Notes under the pieces: generated by a model | What the model saw: only the letters and a program-made list of their open reading frames with translations | Told to the model about the DNA's origin: nothing | Databases searched by the model: none | From: Bacteroidota bacterium | GTDB taxonomy: Bacteria > Bacteroidota > Bacteroidia > Chitinophagales > Chitinophagaceae | NCBI GenBank assembly: GCA_023390215.1 | Contig: JAEWDG010000096.1 | Span: 1 to 6,734, forward strand | Length of the DNA stretch: 6,734 nt | Direction of reading: 5' to 3' | Program-made: the position numbers and the translations under genes | Part shown: positions 6,506 through 6,734 of the stretch, one piece after another | How positions within the stretch are numbered: the first letter of the stretch is position 1 | Layout of the letters: every line of letters starts with the position of its first letter

Positions 6506-6734
6506 TTAATAAGGATTTTGAAGATCCGATTTTGAATAAGTTTTATCCGAAATTTCGAAATTGGTTTTTGCTGCTGGCGTTTTGATCTGCAGATTATCCT
6601 TCCCCATCATCTTTAACAGCAACGACAAGGGAATTAACAGAATAAAAAAAACCAGGCTTAAAATTACCGGGCCACTTATCTTTCCAATCATTTCGCCCAT
6701 CCCAAACCAGGCGCTGTTCAGTAAAATGTTGAAG
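6506..6734 (-). CDS. SxtJ-family small membrane protein, C-terminal part (5' end outside window)
   Basis: The frame is open from the right edge (reading [19 protein letters not shown]) to a TAA at 6506-6508, giving 75 residues. An ATG at 6700 exists, but SxtJ-type proteins have about 130 residues and the sequence before this ATG already fits the family, so the start is probably outside the window. One strong membrane segment runs from about [11 protein letters not shown] through LLLKMMG, followed by GKDNLQIK and a polar tail ending [11 protein letters not shown], which matches the usual tail of these proteins (a T-[FY]-[TS]-x-x-D-L-x-x-P-[WY] pattern). The family is named from the saxitoxin cluster and is often found with NodU/SxtI-type carbamoyltransferases and surface-glycan genes; its biochemical role is unknown. 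The stop codon lies two bases before the start of the carB half, suggesting a shared transcript. Confidence 0.75.
   Translation of the reverse strand, partial: FNILLNSAWFGMGEMIGKISGPVILSLVFFILLIPLSLLLKMMGKDNLQIKTPAAKTNFEISDKTYSKSDLQNPY

Noticed and set aside
6504..6542. Hidden N-terminal continuation of carB upstream of the ATG at 6503
   Set aside because: The frame upstream is open for only 13 codons before a TAA at 6543-6545 and does not resemble the CarB linker; another gene (SxtJ type) occupies this DNA.

Overview
The window looks like ordinary chromosome from a Bacteroidota bacterium, most likely Chitinophagia or a close relative. The evidence is composition and family flavour: moderately AT-rich DNA, starts without Shine-Dalgarno sequences, a CarB C-terminal half that ends without the allosteric (MGS-like) domain, a ComEC whose C-terminal hydrolase domain has lost its histidines, an SxtJ-type small membrane protein, and a polysaccharide-deacetylase-like protein of the long Bacteroidota type. 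No tRNA, rRNA, insertion sequence, CRISPR array or phage gene was seen.

Layout from left to right. Positions 1-692 (+) hold the C-terminal ~229 residues of a polysaccharide-deacetylase-like protein whose start lies outside the window. Everything else is on the minus strand and should be read right to left. At the right edge (6506-6734) is the 3' end of an SxtJ-family membrane protein gene. Two bases after its stop begins a stand-alone C-terminal half of the carbamoyl-phosphate synthase large subunit (6503-5307), interrupted by one in-frame TAA at 6045-6047. After a 66-base gap with a T-rich tract come comEC (5240-3153), purH (3141-1600) and an EamA-type transporter (1590-673), spaced by only 9-11 bases and probably co-transcribed. 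The transporter and the deacetylase gene converge and overlap by 20 bases at their 3' ends.

How the genes fit together. comEC (DNA uptake channel), purH (last two steps of IMP synthesis) and the EamA transporter form a compact run without an obvious common pathway, as is usual for Bacteroidota operons. The part most worth attention is the sxtJ-like gene followed by half of carB. SxtJ is named from the saxitoxin cluster, where it sits beside an O-carbamoyltransferase that uses carbamoyl phosphate, and CarB makes carbamoyl phosphate. Here the CarB half is separated from its N-terminal synthetase half and carries a stop codon, so it may be a decaying duplicate, a split gene with a sequence error, or an unusual read-through gene. 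The window alone cannot decide this. I see no clear new biological system; the remaining genes are recognisable housekeeping or accessory families.
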